NCBI GenBank assembly: GCA_007922305.1
Contig: ML677366.1
Span: forward strand, 11,221,132 to 11,285,131
Reading direction: 5' to 3'
DNA: 64,000 nucleotides
Source: Dermatemys mawii
Lineage: Eukaryota; Chordata; Testudines; Dermatemydidae
Part shown: in pieces, positions 10,531 to 22,981 of the stretch
Position numbering within the stretch: the stretch's first letter is position 1
Layout of the letters: the number at the start of each line of letters is the position of its first letter
The notes under the pieces: generated by a model
Told to the model about the DNA's origin: nothing
The model's database searches: none
Seen by the model: only the letters and a program-made list of their open reading frames with translations
Position numbers and translations under genes: made by a program

Positions 10531-12085
10531 CATCTCACCCCCTCTCCCAAGTTCATACGTTAACAGTAGCCGTCACCATTAATAAAGACTTTAGAACTCA
10601 CACCTAGGAGGCAATTGGATTAATAGCAGGAGGTGGAACACAGACCAGCTTGAGAGTCCCCCTGCAGAGTGGATGGGGGGTGAGCACTTCCCTTATCTGC
10701 AGGTGAGCAGATAGCTTTGAAGTTGCACAGGAAGCTGGTCTGTACCATCAAATGCCATCCTGGCAGTCCCATTCAGAGGCATAGGTATAGACCCCATACC
10801 AACATTTTAAGCTTCAACACCTCAGTGGGATAAGATGTGCCTTACACTACACCAGGGAGGGGATAGGGCAGAAGGGGTCCTGGTGTCCTAGGTGCCCACT
10901 GACTCTGAAAGGAGACAGGTCTGTGCGGGGGGAGGGGCAGAGGAAGGTGCTAGACATTTCCAACTTGCACACACTGCTGCGAGCACAGGCCACCTCTTTT
11001 CCAAGGCTTCGACATACTATTCCTGGCAGCATTATACAGGCAGAACGGCACTGGTGAGCCTTATGCTGTTCTTATTTCAACTGGTGCAAACCAGGAGCGG
11101 CTCCATTAATGTCAATGGAGATTCCCCAGTGAGATGCCAGGCCTAATGGCACTCCACTGATGGTGCCTTCCTTTTCCTGTGCAACTTGCTATGTAGAGGC
11201 CGAGTTTAGCTCAGCATGAGCCAGTTGGCTGAAGAGAAAAGCCTCGTATTGTGTGAGGTTTGCTCTGTCAAAATGCATTTACAGGTACCATAAATCGCAT
11301 CTGCTTAATGTCTCCCCACCCTGCAAAGTCCCATTTGGTATATTTGTATGAAAGAACAGTGTCATGTTAAGTAAATAAGGGATAATTTCAGAAATGGTTC
11401 AAAGCTGGGAACTAAAAACCACCCCCCACACACACACTCCGTACAATGCTAGATGAAAGCCATCTATCATGATTGGGACAGAAGTTATGTTCTGCAGTTC
11501 TCTGATTCAAAATCCTGTGGAGGAGACTGCCCCTGTAAGGTGGTGACCAAGAATGATTTTAATTACTTGCCAGCCAGTGCAGAATGCATGCGAGATTAAG
11601 GCATCCATCTCGTTAAAGAGCTGCAAGGGAAGTCCAGTGAATGGACTACAACAGAGATCGTGATGGGGAGTCAGCTTTATGTTGCACTGACTTGGGGATC
11701 AACAACAATAATTACAGGGCACCAGCAACATGCTAAGTTTCTTAATACAATTGCTTTTTATACAGATGTCAGACTGGATCACATTACTATTTTGAGATCT
11801 GCCAGAGACTTGGACTCATTAAAAAGGTATTTCCCTCAGACAGACTGATTAGGTGCCCTGTTCCTTTCCCCTAGATGATGAAAGGCTGGAGAGCATCTCA
11901 CTAAAGCTAAAAAAAAATGGAAAATTAAGACATCCATTTTACAAGAGGTACAAGTTCACCTTGAAGTTGCCCTCTTAGCAAGTGGTCATAAAATAGGAGA
12001 GATTCACAAATAAGAGAACAGGATGACAGTCTACATTTACATTGTGTAAATCTAGCTCCTAACCCATGATTATGTTTTCCAAACT
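10531..12085. other. Intergenic; no gene seen
   Basis: Short frames only. The interval 11070-11130 ('tccattaatgtcaatggaga') resembles a diffuse reptilian repeat seen at many places in the window. No other structure is identifiable. Confidence 0.5.
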
Positions 12086-12087
12086 AA

Positions 12088-12202
12088 TCAGGGCCCAAAC
12101 CTGTGAGGTGCTGAGAATCCTCAGCTTCTATTGACTCCCGGGGGAGATGAGGGCACATTGCACTTTGCAGGAGACCCTCAGCACCTCACAGAATCAGGCC
12201 CC
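12088..12202. repeat. Inverted-repeat MITE-like element (115 bp)
   Basis: The left arm 'cctgtgaggtgctgag' (12099-12114) and right arm 'ctcagcacctcacag' (about 12177-12191) are inverted copies, and the outer bases GGGCC/GGCCC also pair, giving a hairpin over about 115 bases. There is no coding content. A clear target duplication is not visible. Confidence 0.65.
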
Positions 12203-15200
12203 AAGTAGAAGCCAGAGTAACTTTTGGATTAAAGCAATGTGACCTAACAAATACAGTATAATTGCAGCGTACCTGCAAATATTGACATTAGCCTTACATT
12301 GCATTTAATAGGAGAGGTCATTTGCCGATTCAGAAATTGCAGAGCAAAGTACTAGACAATAGAGTACAGTTTTCTAGCCTATTAATCAACATTTCATAAA
12401 GGAAATTATGATCCAAACTATAGGTCAATATTCAATAAAAACATTTGCTTAATTGCTTTCTTGTAAAGGAAGGGAAATGAAAGCTCTAATGCTAGAAAAT
12501 GATTCTATCATTATCTATCATTAGACCCATTTATAGAAGGGAAAACAGAAGCATGTACTAGACAGAGTAAAGGTAAATAAGTAGCAGTACACATGTTGGA
12601 AAAATAGGGGATTAAATGCTAGTTTAGTTCAAAGGGGTTTTAGGAGGATACATTTCCTTTCTGTTTTGAAGCACTTTGGAGATGGAGCTTAATGTCTTCC
12701 CAGTGACGTGAGCTCAGTGCAGCATGTGGTGCTTAGATAGAGTCATGTGCATTTACAAAGCCATTACAATACTATTAAGAGACATAGGTTTCTACATTGG
12801 TCTTACAGCAGTAAGTAGAAGACTAGCTCTTTGGGCTGTGTTCTTGTCTAGTCTCATTAGCAAAGCTGCATCAGGCCTAGTCAGCACTGGAATGGGAAAC
12901 CTTTAAGGAAAGCCATGGTTGTGTAGGGAGCCCTGCTAGTAGTTCACAAGGGGGGAAATGTTTCCCTCAAAGTCAGTCCAGAGCTCATTTTACAGACAGT
13001 AGGGAGTGCAAAGGTAGTGGTGGTATGACCTTGCAGATGAGAATTCAAGCCAAGGTCTTGCATTTAATGATACCATGACACTGTGTCCAATACAAATACT
13101 AGCCCTAGAAGGTCAGTCAAAGAGCCCTTTAGACATTGCAACTCCCTACTTTGTTTCTCTGCTTTCAACTGGATACAGAACAGTTAGAGCCATTGGGTAA
13201 GTGGTGTCAGACAGGTGCCACTTCTCCCATGTAGGTTAATGCATTTCAGCATTAAGGGAAGTAAAGGCCTCTATAAGTAAGTTGGAAGTACGCTGGTATC
13301 ATGAGGGATGAAAGGCAGCTGGAATTCTCCCTCTATTCTGAATAGCATAGACACACTCTAAAAAATAGCCAAGCTTACCCTTTCTTGCGGGTTGATCGTG
13401 TTAGTAAGAAACACCAGCAGCTCATCATAAACCTGAGCCTTCTCCCAATACTTGGTTACTGCTAAGACCACCACCTCCCCAACGGTACTTCTCTGATCTT
13501 ACTGACCACTCTTAAACTGCCTTCAACCCTCTTATAAGCTGGTTTGAGCTAATTGGATGCACATGCAAACATGACTCAGCAATAATTATTGAACCCACAT
13601 GTTCAAGCACCTGATAACAGGATGACTTAACAGAGGAATCCAGTGCAGGGTCCTAGAGTTTGCTAGCATCTTTCAGGATTACATAATTGCAAAATACAGT
13701 ATTGCACTATGGTCATCATTTGATTAAATCCTCAAATTGCATGCAGGACTGAATGTTGAAAACAGTGTAACAACTTGTACTGCACAAATAAACAGCAGAC
13801 AAATATGCCTTTTTATTTTTGGTTCACAACAAAAACAGAGAAAAAGCAATCTGAGCCTTAGGTGTGATGTCTTTGGTCATGACATAATTGGCCTATTAGG
13901 CAAATATAGGGAATAGTTGTTGTTTTTTTTAACTAAAGACTCCTTTGCAATCATAGCAATTCCCTCTAGGACTAGAACTCAGAGCCTAGATTACTATAGC
14001 ATAGACAGCTAACATATGAGCCAAAGGAGCAACTGTTAGAAGAACTGTATTAGGCTATCATTTTATGCGGACCAGCCACTAGAACAGGCTACACATAAAA
14101 TACATTGAACCAGTAGGTTACACACAGATGAGCTCAAATAACACAAAGACAACCCTGGCTGGCTGCCCCTAGTTGGAGCGTGAGTGACCAATGTAATTTA
14201 AACCCTACTGGGCCAAATTTATCCCTGCTGTAACTCATGTGAGGTCAGAGCAATAGGATTAATTTGGCCCCATTATAGCTATTAGTTAGTAGCCAAACAA
14301 CCTGCTGGTGGAGTTCTCCATTTGATGGTAGGATCTGCTGTTTACATATTACTGCTACAGAGATGTGAGTTAGATTCCCTGGGGTGCAAAACCAGTCATT
14401 CTACCAAGGAATCACTCTAGCTGAACCAGTAGGAGATAGGTCAGCTTTTTTTCTGTTTTATAACCACATTGGTTATGTGCATATGACTAAATCCCAAAGT
14501 ACATGAAATTTTGCCTGATCAATGACTAAGGGAAAACAGAGCAAGGACTTTAGGTTTTGGCCCATATTGAGTTCAGGCGTCCCAGTTTTTGCCTAGGACT
14601 GAAAGATGTAATTATTTATATATTCTTATAGCTACTATTAAACAACTGGCCAAATCATGTTCTAATGTGTATCAGCCTCTTTAGTCATGGTACATTAAGT
14701 GCTAGGCCCAAAGATCTGCCACTTTCCATTATGGAGGATACTAATTCTGTCATGTAAGGTCAGTGATACTCCTGGAGCAGTATCAGATTAACCTCTGCAT
14801 GGACAGCACTAGACACGAGTCATCAACCAACAATAAAAGAACCAAGACAGTTATGAAACACCTAGTAGAAATAGCTTGATTTTGAAATAAAGGGGTGGGG
14901 GGACTTTATAGGTTCCATCCTTTGTTATGATGGCCTCTGAAAAAGTGAAATAACTGTCCTAAGCCAAGTAATATATTGCAGTTCTCATTAGCCAGAGTTG
15001 GAATTCTCACCAGCTATTGACTACTGGACTCTAGGAATTGAATAGTGGGATCAATGGCTCCCTTCTAGGACATTTAATATGATTGTTGGATGTTAACTTG
15101 CATCTGTTCAAGTGTTATGGAGGGTTCCAGTTGTGCAAACTGAATCAAGCTAACTATTTTAAAAAGCACCTTTTTCATCATCTAGGCACACCCTTTGCAT

Positions 15201-15840
15201 ATTCATTCCTGGTCACAGAAGTCACATAGTGATGTGTCCTGAATTGGATGGCAATCAGTTGGAGGAATAATCACAAAAAATAGCTTTTACAAAATGACAG
15301 TGACAGCATTTCTGGAATGAACACTTGAATGAATATTTATTGGTGCCAAAATTCATGATGCTTCTACTCTGTCTTAAATTCAACTATAAACTCATTGGGT
15401 GCAGGGTCTCTCCCTTACTAAGAAAACTCAGTATAATAAACTATGAACATTCCTGTAGATCACATTTACTCTCCAGAATATTTGCAAATAAGCAAACGGA
15501 TGGTGTTAGGAATACAGGCAAAGCAATCAGAGAGATTGATTAGTTTTATTCCAGAGAGTATTAGTTAATATTCTTTCTCCCGTATCCATCCAGCTTTCTT
15601 CCTCAGGCAGGAACCTTGCCTTCCTCTGGGTTTGTAAAGCACTTGACATGACTGTGCCTCTGCATATTGAAATACCTATAGCGCTAGCTACTGTAAGAAA
15701 TAATGTTTTGTTGTGATATTGAGATCCAGAGCCTCAGCTAGTGTACATCAGCACTGTTCCATTAAATTCAAATTTTGGGGTTAAGGCATTATTGGATTAG
15801 ATATGGCTACATACCCCTCTCTACACCAAACTTCCTGGGG
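12203..15840. other. Intergenic; no gene seen
   Basis: 3.6 kb of AT-rich sequence with only short open frames and no CpG island. The interval around 13965-14040 weakly resembles an antisense tRNA-derived SINE head. No conserved protein pattern is seen on either strand. Confidence 0.5.
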
Positions 15841-15847
15841 GTACCCT

Positions 15848-16020
15848 AAGCAAGTCTCTTCTCTGTATCTCAGTTCTGCATCTGTAAAATGAGGATAATC
15901 AACCTTCTTTTGTCTGTCTTGTCTCTTTAGACTTCAAACTCTTCAGGGCAGGGACTTTCTTATTGTGTAAGTGCACAGCGCTTAGCACAATGGAGCCCCA
16001 GTTTCAGTTACAAATAATAA
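15848..16020 (+). repeat. MIR-like SINE with reptilian 3' segment
   Basis: 'tctcagttctgcatctgtaa' and 'aatgaggataatc' match the MIR core in sense. They are followed by 'cttcagggcagggactttc' and 'cagcgcttagcacaatggag', a 3' segment common in turtle and crocodilian SINE copies. Confidence 0.75.
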
Positions 16021-16375
16021 TGCAAAACCTGAGGAATACAGAGGAGGGAAATGTTGTTCATCCTGCTGGAACTCTGCTTAGCCAGGGGAAGATAAAGAAG
16101 ATTCCCTTGCTCTTGAACTTACTCTCAAACATATAAACAGGGACAGGCAAACAAAGGGTCAATCAAAGGTAAGAACAGGTTGTTCAACTGCAACTTAATT
16201 CCTCACCAAGCCAGCAAATGGTTTTCTCAGTGACTCCCCAAACAAGTTGTGCCTTTGGGAAAACAAAAGCAACAATTCATTATTTTCTTATTATCTTCCA
16301 AGCCACAACGCTAATAAAGTCAGTATTTTCAACTATGATAACTGCAAAACCTTCACTTAAAAACCACAGCAGAAA

Positions 16376-16750
16376 ATGACAGGCCTTAAAGGCATGGCAT
16401 GGGAGGGTAGGGAGTTATTAAGGGAGATTTACAAGCTTGTTATCTGGGTCCAAAGCTTCCCAAATATAACCTCATCTGGTTCCAGCTCTAGAACATATAA
16501 TGAATGTAAAGAAAATGGAGCAACAATGAACAGAAGAGGCAAGAAGAGGAAAAACTGTCAGGTACTTAGTAAAATTACATTCCTGCTCAAATTTTCTGGC
16601 TGTTTTAAGCAAAGAAAAAAGTGGGTTCATTCAAATATCCTAGAGTCTGTGCCATGGATGTTGGAAGTTACAGTAAATGTCATCTTTGGTAAGCCCTTCA
16701 AATTTCGTAGGTTGGATTTGCTCCTCAACAACAGTTACAGACGGGTGTGA
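16376..16750 (+). other. Open frame of 124 codons, probably not a gene
   Basis: The frame starts with ATG and is lysine/arginine-rich, but shows no domain, signal peptide or repeat, no CpG island or good initiation context, and sits in AT-rich intergenic DNA. I regard it as a chance frame and list it only because it is among the longer ATG frames in the window. Confidence 0.15.
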
Positions 16751-16954
16751 GGGATTTTTACCCTGTGACTCAGTGGGAAATTCAAGTCTATGACTATCCT
16801 CTTCCCCCTTGAGGATATAGATATGAAGGCTTTGGAGTATGATTATCTATCAGATCACTGAATTTTCATAATGTGTATATACATTCAGAAAGAGAATAGT
16901 TGTCAGCAGATTCTTCATGACACATTCAAATACCTCTGTCCTCCTTGTGATTTT

Positions 16955-17220
16955 TATTAATGATTTATTTGTATTATAGTAGTGCCATGAGGCCCCAATC
17001 GAAATCAGATGTCCGCTGTGTTAGACAATATATAGAGATTTAGTAAGAGGCAGTCCAGGCCAAACGAGTTTGCAGTCTAAACAGATCAAGAGCAGAAGCA
17101 TCATCCCCATTTTACATATGGGGAACTGAGGCACAGACAGATTAGACCAAGATTACACAAGGAGTCTGTGACGGAGCCATGAACTAAACCCAGATCTCCT
17201 GTGTTGTAGCCCACAATGCC
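16955..17220 (-). repeat. MIR-like SINE, near full length
   Basis: The 3' segment in antisense ('tagtagtgccatgaggcccc', 'ctgtgttagacaatatat') is followed by the antisense MIR core ('cccattttacatatggggaa', 'ctgaggcacagacagatt', 'aacccagatctcctg'). Order and orientation are consistent with one element of about 265 bp. Confidence 0.75.
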
Positions 17221-17229
17221 GTTCTTTCT

Positions 17230-18025
17230 TCCTTTAGCATAGAGTATCCTCTTTCCCATTAAGACTAATTAATGACAGTGAAATTTTAGTCACACTCAAC
17301 ATGCTTACTTGTGCAAATCACCTCACTGGTAGTATGAGGTCCCAAGCTATTTTCATCAGAGACATTTCCTTGAGCTCAGCAATGTGGTTCAGTGTCCATG
17401 CAGCCATGGGGACTGGTACCTTCTCCTTAAGAATGGCAACTGAAGAACAATACTACCACCAGTATCAGGTCGAGTAACCGAGAACGCTGACCAAGGAAAT
17501 AACCCACTTCCTCCCTTCCCTGATGAATTGAGGGACGCACCCCACCCATGTGCTTATTGTCTACACCACTACTGACTCGAACTCTTAATATGTTCCATGG
17601 GTGGCGTACCTGAGTCCATTTATCCACTGACACTTTAAAAACTTCCATACCGCAGTCTGGATCTGTGCTGGTTATGTGCAACAGATGTACCTTGTGAGCC
17701 TTGTAACTGATACTTGCAATCCCCCATAACCCAAGCCAACCCCAGATGTACAGCACCTTCCTTCTTAACTTGTGTAAATTTGATTTTAAACATTAACTTT
17801 AATAAAAATTTTAAATCTACAGCATGGCTAGCAGAAATAAAGACTTCACACATGCTGGGCCTGACTGTCCACTCTCTTGCACACTGAGTATCCATTTAAA
17901 CCCATGCAAAGTGGCTGTAATATGAGTGCTTCTCCAGTCAGTCCCATTATCCCACCACCATGTGTCCTCTTACTCAGGGGAACAATCTCTCTTCATTCAT
18001 TTAATGTCAAGCAAAGAGCATAGTA
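17230..18025. other. Intergenic; no gene seen
   Basis: Two overlapping minus-strand frames of 86-109 codons have no recognisable domain and no supporting promoter or splice context. Confidence 0.5.
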
Positions 18026-18027
18026 GC

Positions 18028-18430
18028 AGGGCTGGTCAAAATATTTCTACAAACTGTTGTCAAAAATTAGCCTTTTTTAAAATTAAACGTTTTGTGAAAA
18101 ATTGTTGAGATTACTGAGGCGGGGGGTTTGCCCACTTTTTCTTGTGAAATTTTCCACAATATTTTTACCGCTCACTGGATCTAAATCAGTTTTGAAATCA
18201 CTATTGAAATTATTCATTTCCTTCATTTTCAGTAAGCAGCTTTCAGTAAACAAACAAAAAAATTGTTGACAATGATGCTGTTGAAATTCAGATTGATAAA
18301 AATGATGATAAAAATCTTGATTAAAAACGATCATGGGAGAGTCCATGAAAAAATGGCAAAGGAGTCCATTTCTAACCTTGCAAAAGGGAAACACCTTCAA
18401 AATTTCAAACATTTCCATGAAATTGTGTTC
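18028..18430. repeat. AT-rich MITE-like repeat
   Basis: It begins 'agggctggtcaaaatattt' at about 18027 and continues as A/T-rich text such as 'gtgaaattttcc' and 'catgaaattgtg'. This is the pattern of a reptilian repeat with GAGCTGGTCAAAA termini. The right boundary is uncertain. Confidence 0.45.
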
Positions 18431-18439
18431 CCCTTTCCT

Positions 18440-19070
18440 CCCTTATCCAATTAGCTTGTTGTACAATGTAGACCCTTAGCTATTAGGAGCTGGAGTAATA
18501 GCACAACTGAACTTACATCGGGATCTCAGCAGTCATCAAATGATAATGACTTTCACAGCCAACGTGGTTTTGTGTGACTTCCCTTCCTTCCCTGCCCTCC
18601 CCGCAAATATACAGTTCTTAGTGGGATACACTGACAGGCTTCCCCTGATTTATGAGTACTTTTTATTTGTAGAGAGATTAGGTTGTAGCGAATCAGATCC
18701 ATTTAGATTTCCTTGATGGTTCTTGGTTAATTTTAATGTAGTGTCGCAGTAAATCAGGTGTCTGCGCTTATCTACGGCAAACTGAAACTGTGATTCATTG
18801 ACTAGCAGAAGAGACTTTCCTAGAACAAGAAGTCATTAAGTTCGAAAGCTTATTTACAGTAGGCTCCAGTGGAGGGTGGCATTTATAGCATGCAGTCAAC
18901 CCCCTAAGGAACCCACAGGACTTTGCTGCTTCCTAGAAGGGGCATTCCAATGGGGACATTTGTTTCCTTAACTAATAATTTATTTTCCTGCTCCAATGAA
19001 GGATGTAGCTTTCATTGAGCTCCTGTGTTTTAATCAGTTTTCCAACTGGCTTTCCCTGGAGGCACAAGAG
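18440..19070. other. Intergenic; no gene seen
   Basis: Nothing recognisable in this AT-rich stretch. Confidence 0.5.
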
Positions 19071-19074
19071 TTTC

Positions 19075-19175
19075 AGGTGACTTTGCCCAAGGTCACAGAC
19101 TGAGTCTGTGTATTTGGAACCCCAGAATCCTTAGCCTCTCAGCCCTTTGCTTTAATGGCTGCACCACACAGCTTG
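19075..19175 (-). repeat. MIR-like SINE fragment
   Basis: 'ctttgcccaaggtcacagac', 'ggaaccccagaatcc' and 'ggctgcaccacaca' follow the antisense MIR core and tRNA-derived head. Confidence 0.65.
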
Positions 19176-19179
19176 AGAA

Positions 19180-20235
19180 AGAACGTTCTTGTCTCTTTTA
19201 AGTGCTAGGGTGCGTTCAGTAGAGGGGACTTGAGCTTTCTTGGTCCCAGAGATGCAGGCCACATAAATTCATTTGTGGGTGACATTATAGTACAAAAAAT
19301 CCTTCCTGAGCTTAGAACTGGCTCCCATGGAGTCCCCACTCCACATGTCAGCATATGAGAAAACCAGTCCTGTCCCTGAGCCCTGATTGGTGAGGGACTG
19401 GGCGCACAAGGGGAACTGGCCTCTGTGCCCCGCAGAGTCACAGCTTGCTAGGGAAGTGGCATGGCAGGGAATCCCAGCCCTGACTTCCTTCTACCAGCCC
19501 TTCTCCCATTTGGAAATCAGGGATGTCACTCTACTGTGCAGTGTGGGCTGCAAGCAAGGGGTGCATGCTACTATTGCTGGGACACAGCAGGCCCTGAGAC
19601 TGAGACAGACCCAGGAAGAAACTTGGGTGAATGGCCACTACAAGTTTGCACTGTGTGCCGGGATTGGGCAGAACCAAAAAGGAAGGGAGTGCCCTAAGCT
19701 TCAACAAAGTGATGGAGGAGCAGTGTGGTCTGTCTGTTTGTTGGAGTTAGAATCCATTTTGTTAAGCATTTTGGATTTATAGCATACGACTCTCATGAAC
19801 CATTCATGTCAATGATGCTTTGGAGCTGCCAGTGGTGATCAAGGTGTTGGAATAGATCAGTACACTGGAGTGATTCCTGGCTGAATTCCTGCTGCCAAAA
19901 TGGTTGTAGGAGCCTTCTCCTTCCCCAGACAAGAGGGTGGGAATTTGGAACTGCCTAGTACACTGACTCTCAGCCCTCTACCACAGGTATTTCAAAATGT
20001 CTCAACCTGTCTGAGGTGTTTCCTCTAGAATGAGAGCATGGATTTTGGAAATACCCAGCATTAATGAGACTAGTAAGGAAATAGAAGCTTTCATGGGCAT
20101 CATTTTTATCACCTCTCATCCCTCTTGGTGCTTTCTTCCATACTGCCCCTTATGCTTGAAATGTCCTTCCAAAAATCCTTTCATTCAGGCCCCATCATTG
20201 CCTCATTCCAAAAAACCTCATATATACTGTTATAT
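19180..20235. other. Intergenic; no gene seen
   Basis: A plus-strand frame at 19387-19782 (131 codons from a non-ATG start) has no domain and no GC-rich promoter. I treat it as chance. No repeat is recognised. Confidence 0.45.
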
Positions 20236-20239
20236 ACAA

Positions 20240-20700
20240 AAAATGAGTGTATTTTCGAACTGGTCAGGAACTTCCAGCAAAATGTTTTTTTCACCAGAGA
20301 ATGCCAAGTCATTGAAACTGAAACCGGTCCTGGGAAAGAGTTAATTGCTACAGATCTCCTCATTTGAAAATCTTTTGGAAAAAAAAAATCATAATTGCTT
20401 AAATGTCCCATTCTGACGTTTTTTAAAATGAGAAGTTTTGGGTTCAAAATGACTTCATTTAGAGCTTTCAATTAATTTATGCTAAAAATATTATGAAAAA
20501 ACTAAAAATAGGTCAAAACTGAAACAAAATATTTTGAAATTATCAAACAAAACATTGCAAGTGATCCAGTCAGAATTGTTTGGTAGGGGGCATTCTTGGG
20601 GTGTGAAAATTTTTGAGATTACAACTTTTCTTCCCGACTGGGGGTGGTGGTGGAGGGAATTCAAAATGTCAAAAACTCACATTTCCTGCCCAGCTCTATT
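20240..20700. repeat. AT-rich MITE-like repeat
   Basis: Text such as 'tcattgaaactgaaaccggt', 'gaaacaaaatattttgaa' and 'atcaaacaaaacatt', ending 'tgcccagctctattgg', follows the same reptilian family as 18028-18430; the end is the complement of the GAGCTGG terminus. Confidence 0.5.
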
Positions 20701-20837
20701 GGATTTACACTCAAACAACAAACAAAATGCACCATTGGTCTGCCTAAACTGAGTAACCTTGCAATCATACAAATGTAAACTTGTCCTTTCCCTTCCTGAT
20801 GTATGTTGCATGTTCGCTTGTCTGTCATGCGCATCAT

Positions 20838-20935
20838 TTAGAGATTAAGTTCTTTGAGGCAAGGATTCGTGTTTATGTGTTTTCTGTTAAGTGCCTAGCA
20901 CACCTGAGACTTAAGAAAGGGCTATTAAATAATAA
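20838..20935 (+). repeat. Reptilian SINE 3' segment
   Basis: 'gagattaagttctttgaggc' to 'taagtgcctagcacac' and a terminal 'ataataatgataataata' match the 3' part seen at 15930-16020. Confidence 0.6.
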
Positions 20936-21249
20936 TGATAATAATAGATCTTTGTATGGCCGAAGTCCCTTTTAGCATTAAATAGAAGGATAAAAGCCTC
21001 CCAATGTCTCTTTCATCTCAAGCTTCCATGGGTATAACAGATGCATCTATTCTAAATGAATGCCATGCATGACAAATAATACTGAACAGGAGTACAGGTG
21101 TTTAGGAATTCTTTGAATAATTGGCACATTTTGATTAACTCCATGTGCTGACACTACCATGTAACCCATAAAATGCTTAGATGTGGGCCAGATTCTTACC
21201 TGAGGTAAAACAACAGAGCTCTATTAAATATGGGTGCCAGTGCTCTAGT

Positions 21250-21640
21250 TCCTCATCAGCACTGCCTTAGGGTGTTGACTGGGTTGTACATACATCATTT
21301 TGTATGTATAACTGGGGCTATTTTTTCCAATGTACATTACTTTGCACTTATCAGCATTGAATTTCATCTGCCATTTTGTTGCCTTGTCACCCAGTTTAGT
21401 GAGATAGATGCCTTTGTAACTTTTAGCAGTCAGCTTTGGATTTGCATATTATGAGTAATTTTGTATAGTCTGCAAATTGCCACCTCACTGTGCATCCCTT
21501 TCTCCAGATTATTTATGAATATATTGAACAGCATGGGTCCCCAGGACAAATCTTGGAGGACCCCGTTATATGCTCTCAAGGGCATAATTACTTGTAGGTT
21601 CGGCACCTTAGATGGCAAGTTTTACAAGGACTGGGATGTC
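21250..21640 (-). mobile_element. CR1/L3-type LINE fragment with reverse-transcriptase relic
   Basis: On the minus strand the segment 21430-21560 translates to a decayed RT block, WGPMLFNIFINNLEKGM, equivalent to the GPxLFNIFINDL motif of CR1/L3 reverse transcriptases. The FADDTKL active-site block that should follow is corrupted (only a trace, RLYKI). The plus-strand text 'attgaatttcatctgccatt' to 'gtcacccagttt' also matches antisense CR1/L3 elements known from amniotes. The fragment is inactive. Confidence 0.75.
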
Positions 21641-21897
21641 TTTCCCCTTTATATTTGGAAACCATCTGTCACATAACACACCCCTGTGCTAAATTGACCC
21701 ACAGTGAATCAGTCGCTGTGCATTGATCCCCCGATAAATGGAGACAAGCCCTAAGTGTTGCCATGATTCATTCTGGGCCCTGTGATCTATAATGTGGTTG
21801 CTACCAGAAATAATTAGCATAATGATAACTATAAAAGAAAAGCATCCATGAAATGCTACAATTTATCCATTTTATGCCCTTGAAATACTGTCCCCTT

Positions 21898-21923
21898 TAA
21901 TAATATAAAATAAAATAAAATAA
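21898..21923. repeat. Short (AAAAT)n tract
   Basis: A run of about five AAAAT-type units lies just before the duplicated gap flank and may have hampered assembly. Confidence 0.7.
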
Positions 21924-21930
21924 CAACAAA

Positions 21931-22034
21931 CTGCAACTTTCAGCTGTGGGGGAAAATAAGTCACTCAGGTTGGGAAGNNNNNNNNNNCTGCAACTTTCAG
22001 CTGTGGGGGAAAATAAGTCACTCAGGTTGGGAAG
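21931..22034. other. 10-N gap with identical 47-bp flanks
   Basis: The 47 bases at 21931-21977 and at 21988-22034 are identical (starting CTGCAACTTTCAGCTG, ending GGTTGGGAAG), with ten Ns between them. This is what an unmerged contig overlap looks like, so the duplication is probably an assembly artefact. A true tandem duplication would have to be confirmed by reads. Confidence 0.9.
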
Positions 22035-22323
22035 CTGTATACCTTGGTATTTAACTGCCCCAACTGGGTAGAGCTAAAAATAATGGTGTGAATACCTCTT
22101 TATATCAGTCTCTTCCATCAGGATTGTCTCTTGGCCAGTCATAAAGGTCACGATACAATGGATTATGTATGTACTATGAGCAGCCACAAGCCAGTGTAAC
22201 TGATGCTTTAGAAATTTGATTGCAGTTCAGTCAATGACTGGCCCAATGAGAGAAATGGCTCACAAGTGAGAAGAACGTGTTGTGCAGCATTCGTTGGCTC
22301 TGCCTTTTTCAGAGAGACAGGAG

Positions 22324-22415
22324 GGGTGAGGTAATATCTTTTACTGGATGAACTTCTGCTGGTGAGACCTCAGCCACCTTCTCTCTCTAATATCCTGGGA
22401 CCCACACAGCATACT
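22324..22415 (+). repeat. Reptilian interspersed repeat, internally deleted
   Basis: 'gtgaggtaatatcttttact', 'aacttctgctggtgaga' and 'tctctaatatcctgggaccc' correspond to the two ends of a repeat common in turtle genomes. The middle part is missing here. Confidence 0.55.
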
Positions 22416-22676
22416 GCCCTGTTCAGACACTTGAACTTCTGAAATAGTTGGGTGGTTTTCCTTTTTCAAATGTATCCTTAAGGGGGAAGTTCATCTCCAT
22501 GCAGAAGGCCAGTGTGAGTTCTATCTGTGTGCAACACCAGTCCCATTTGAATGCTCAGAGCAGTACAAAATCTTGTCTTACTTATGTCCATAAGGCTTGA
22601 TTAGACTTAAGTGACACCTAGCCCTTTTTCTGGGCCTCTGCATGAGAGCGAATTTCACACCAGGTGTCTTGCAACT

Positions 22677-22978
22677 TCATAGATCCTAAAGCCAGACGGG
22701 ACCATTGTAATCATCTAGTCTGACCTCCTGCAAAACACAGCCCATGGAACTTCCCCAAACTAATTCCTGCCTGAACTAGTGCAGGTCTTTTAGAAAAACA
22801 TCCAGTCTGGGTTTCAAAATGTCCAATGATGGAGAATCTACCAGAGCCCTCAGTAAACTGTTCCAATAGTTAATTGCCCTCACTCTAAATTTGTACCTTA
22901 GTTCTAATCTGAGTGTCTCTAGCTTCACTTTCCAGCCATAGAATCTTGTTATACCTTTGTCTGCAAGACTGAAAACCC
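22677..22978 (-). mobile_element. CR1 LINE 3' end, minus strand
   Basis: It begins 'catagatcctaaagccagac', the complement of a CR1 3' terminus, and continues 'atcatctagtctgacctcct', 'ccagccatagaatcttg' and 'ttatacctttgtctgc'. The copy is cut off at about 22978, where the R2-type fragment begins. Confidence 0.8.
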
Positions 22979-22981
22979 CAA

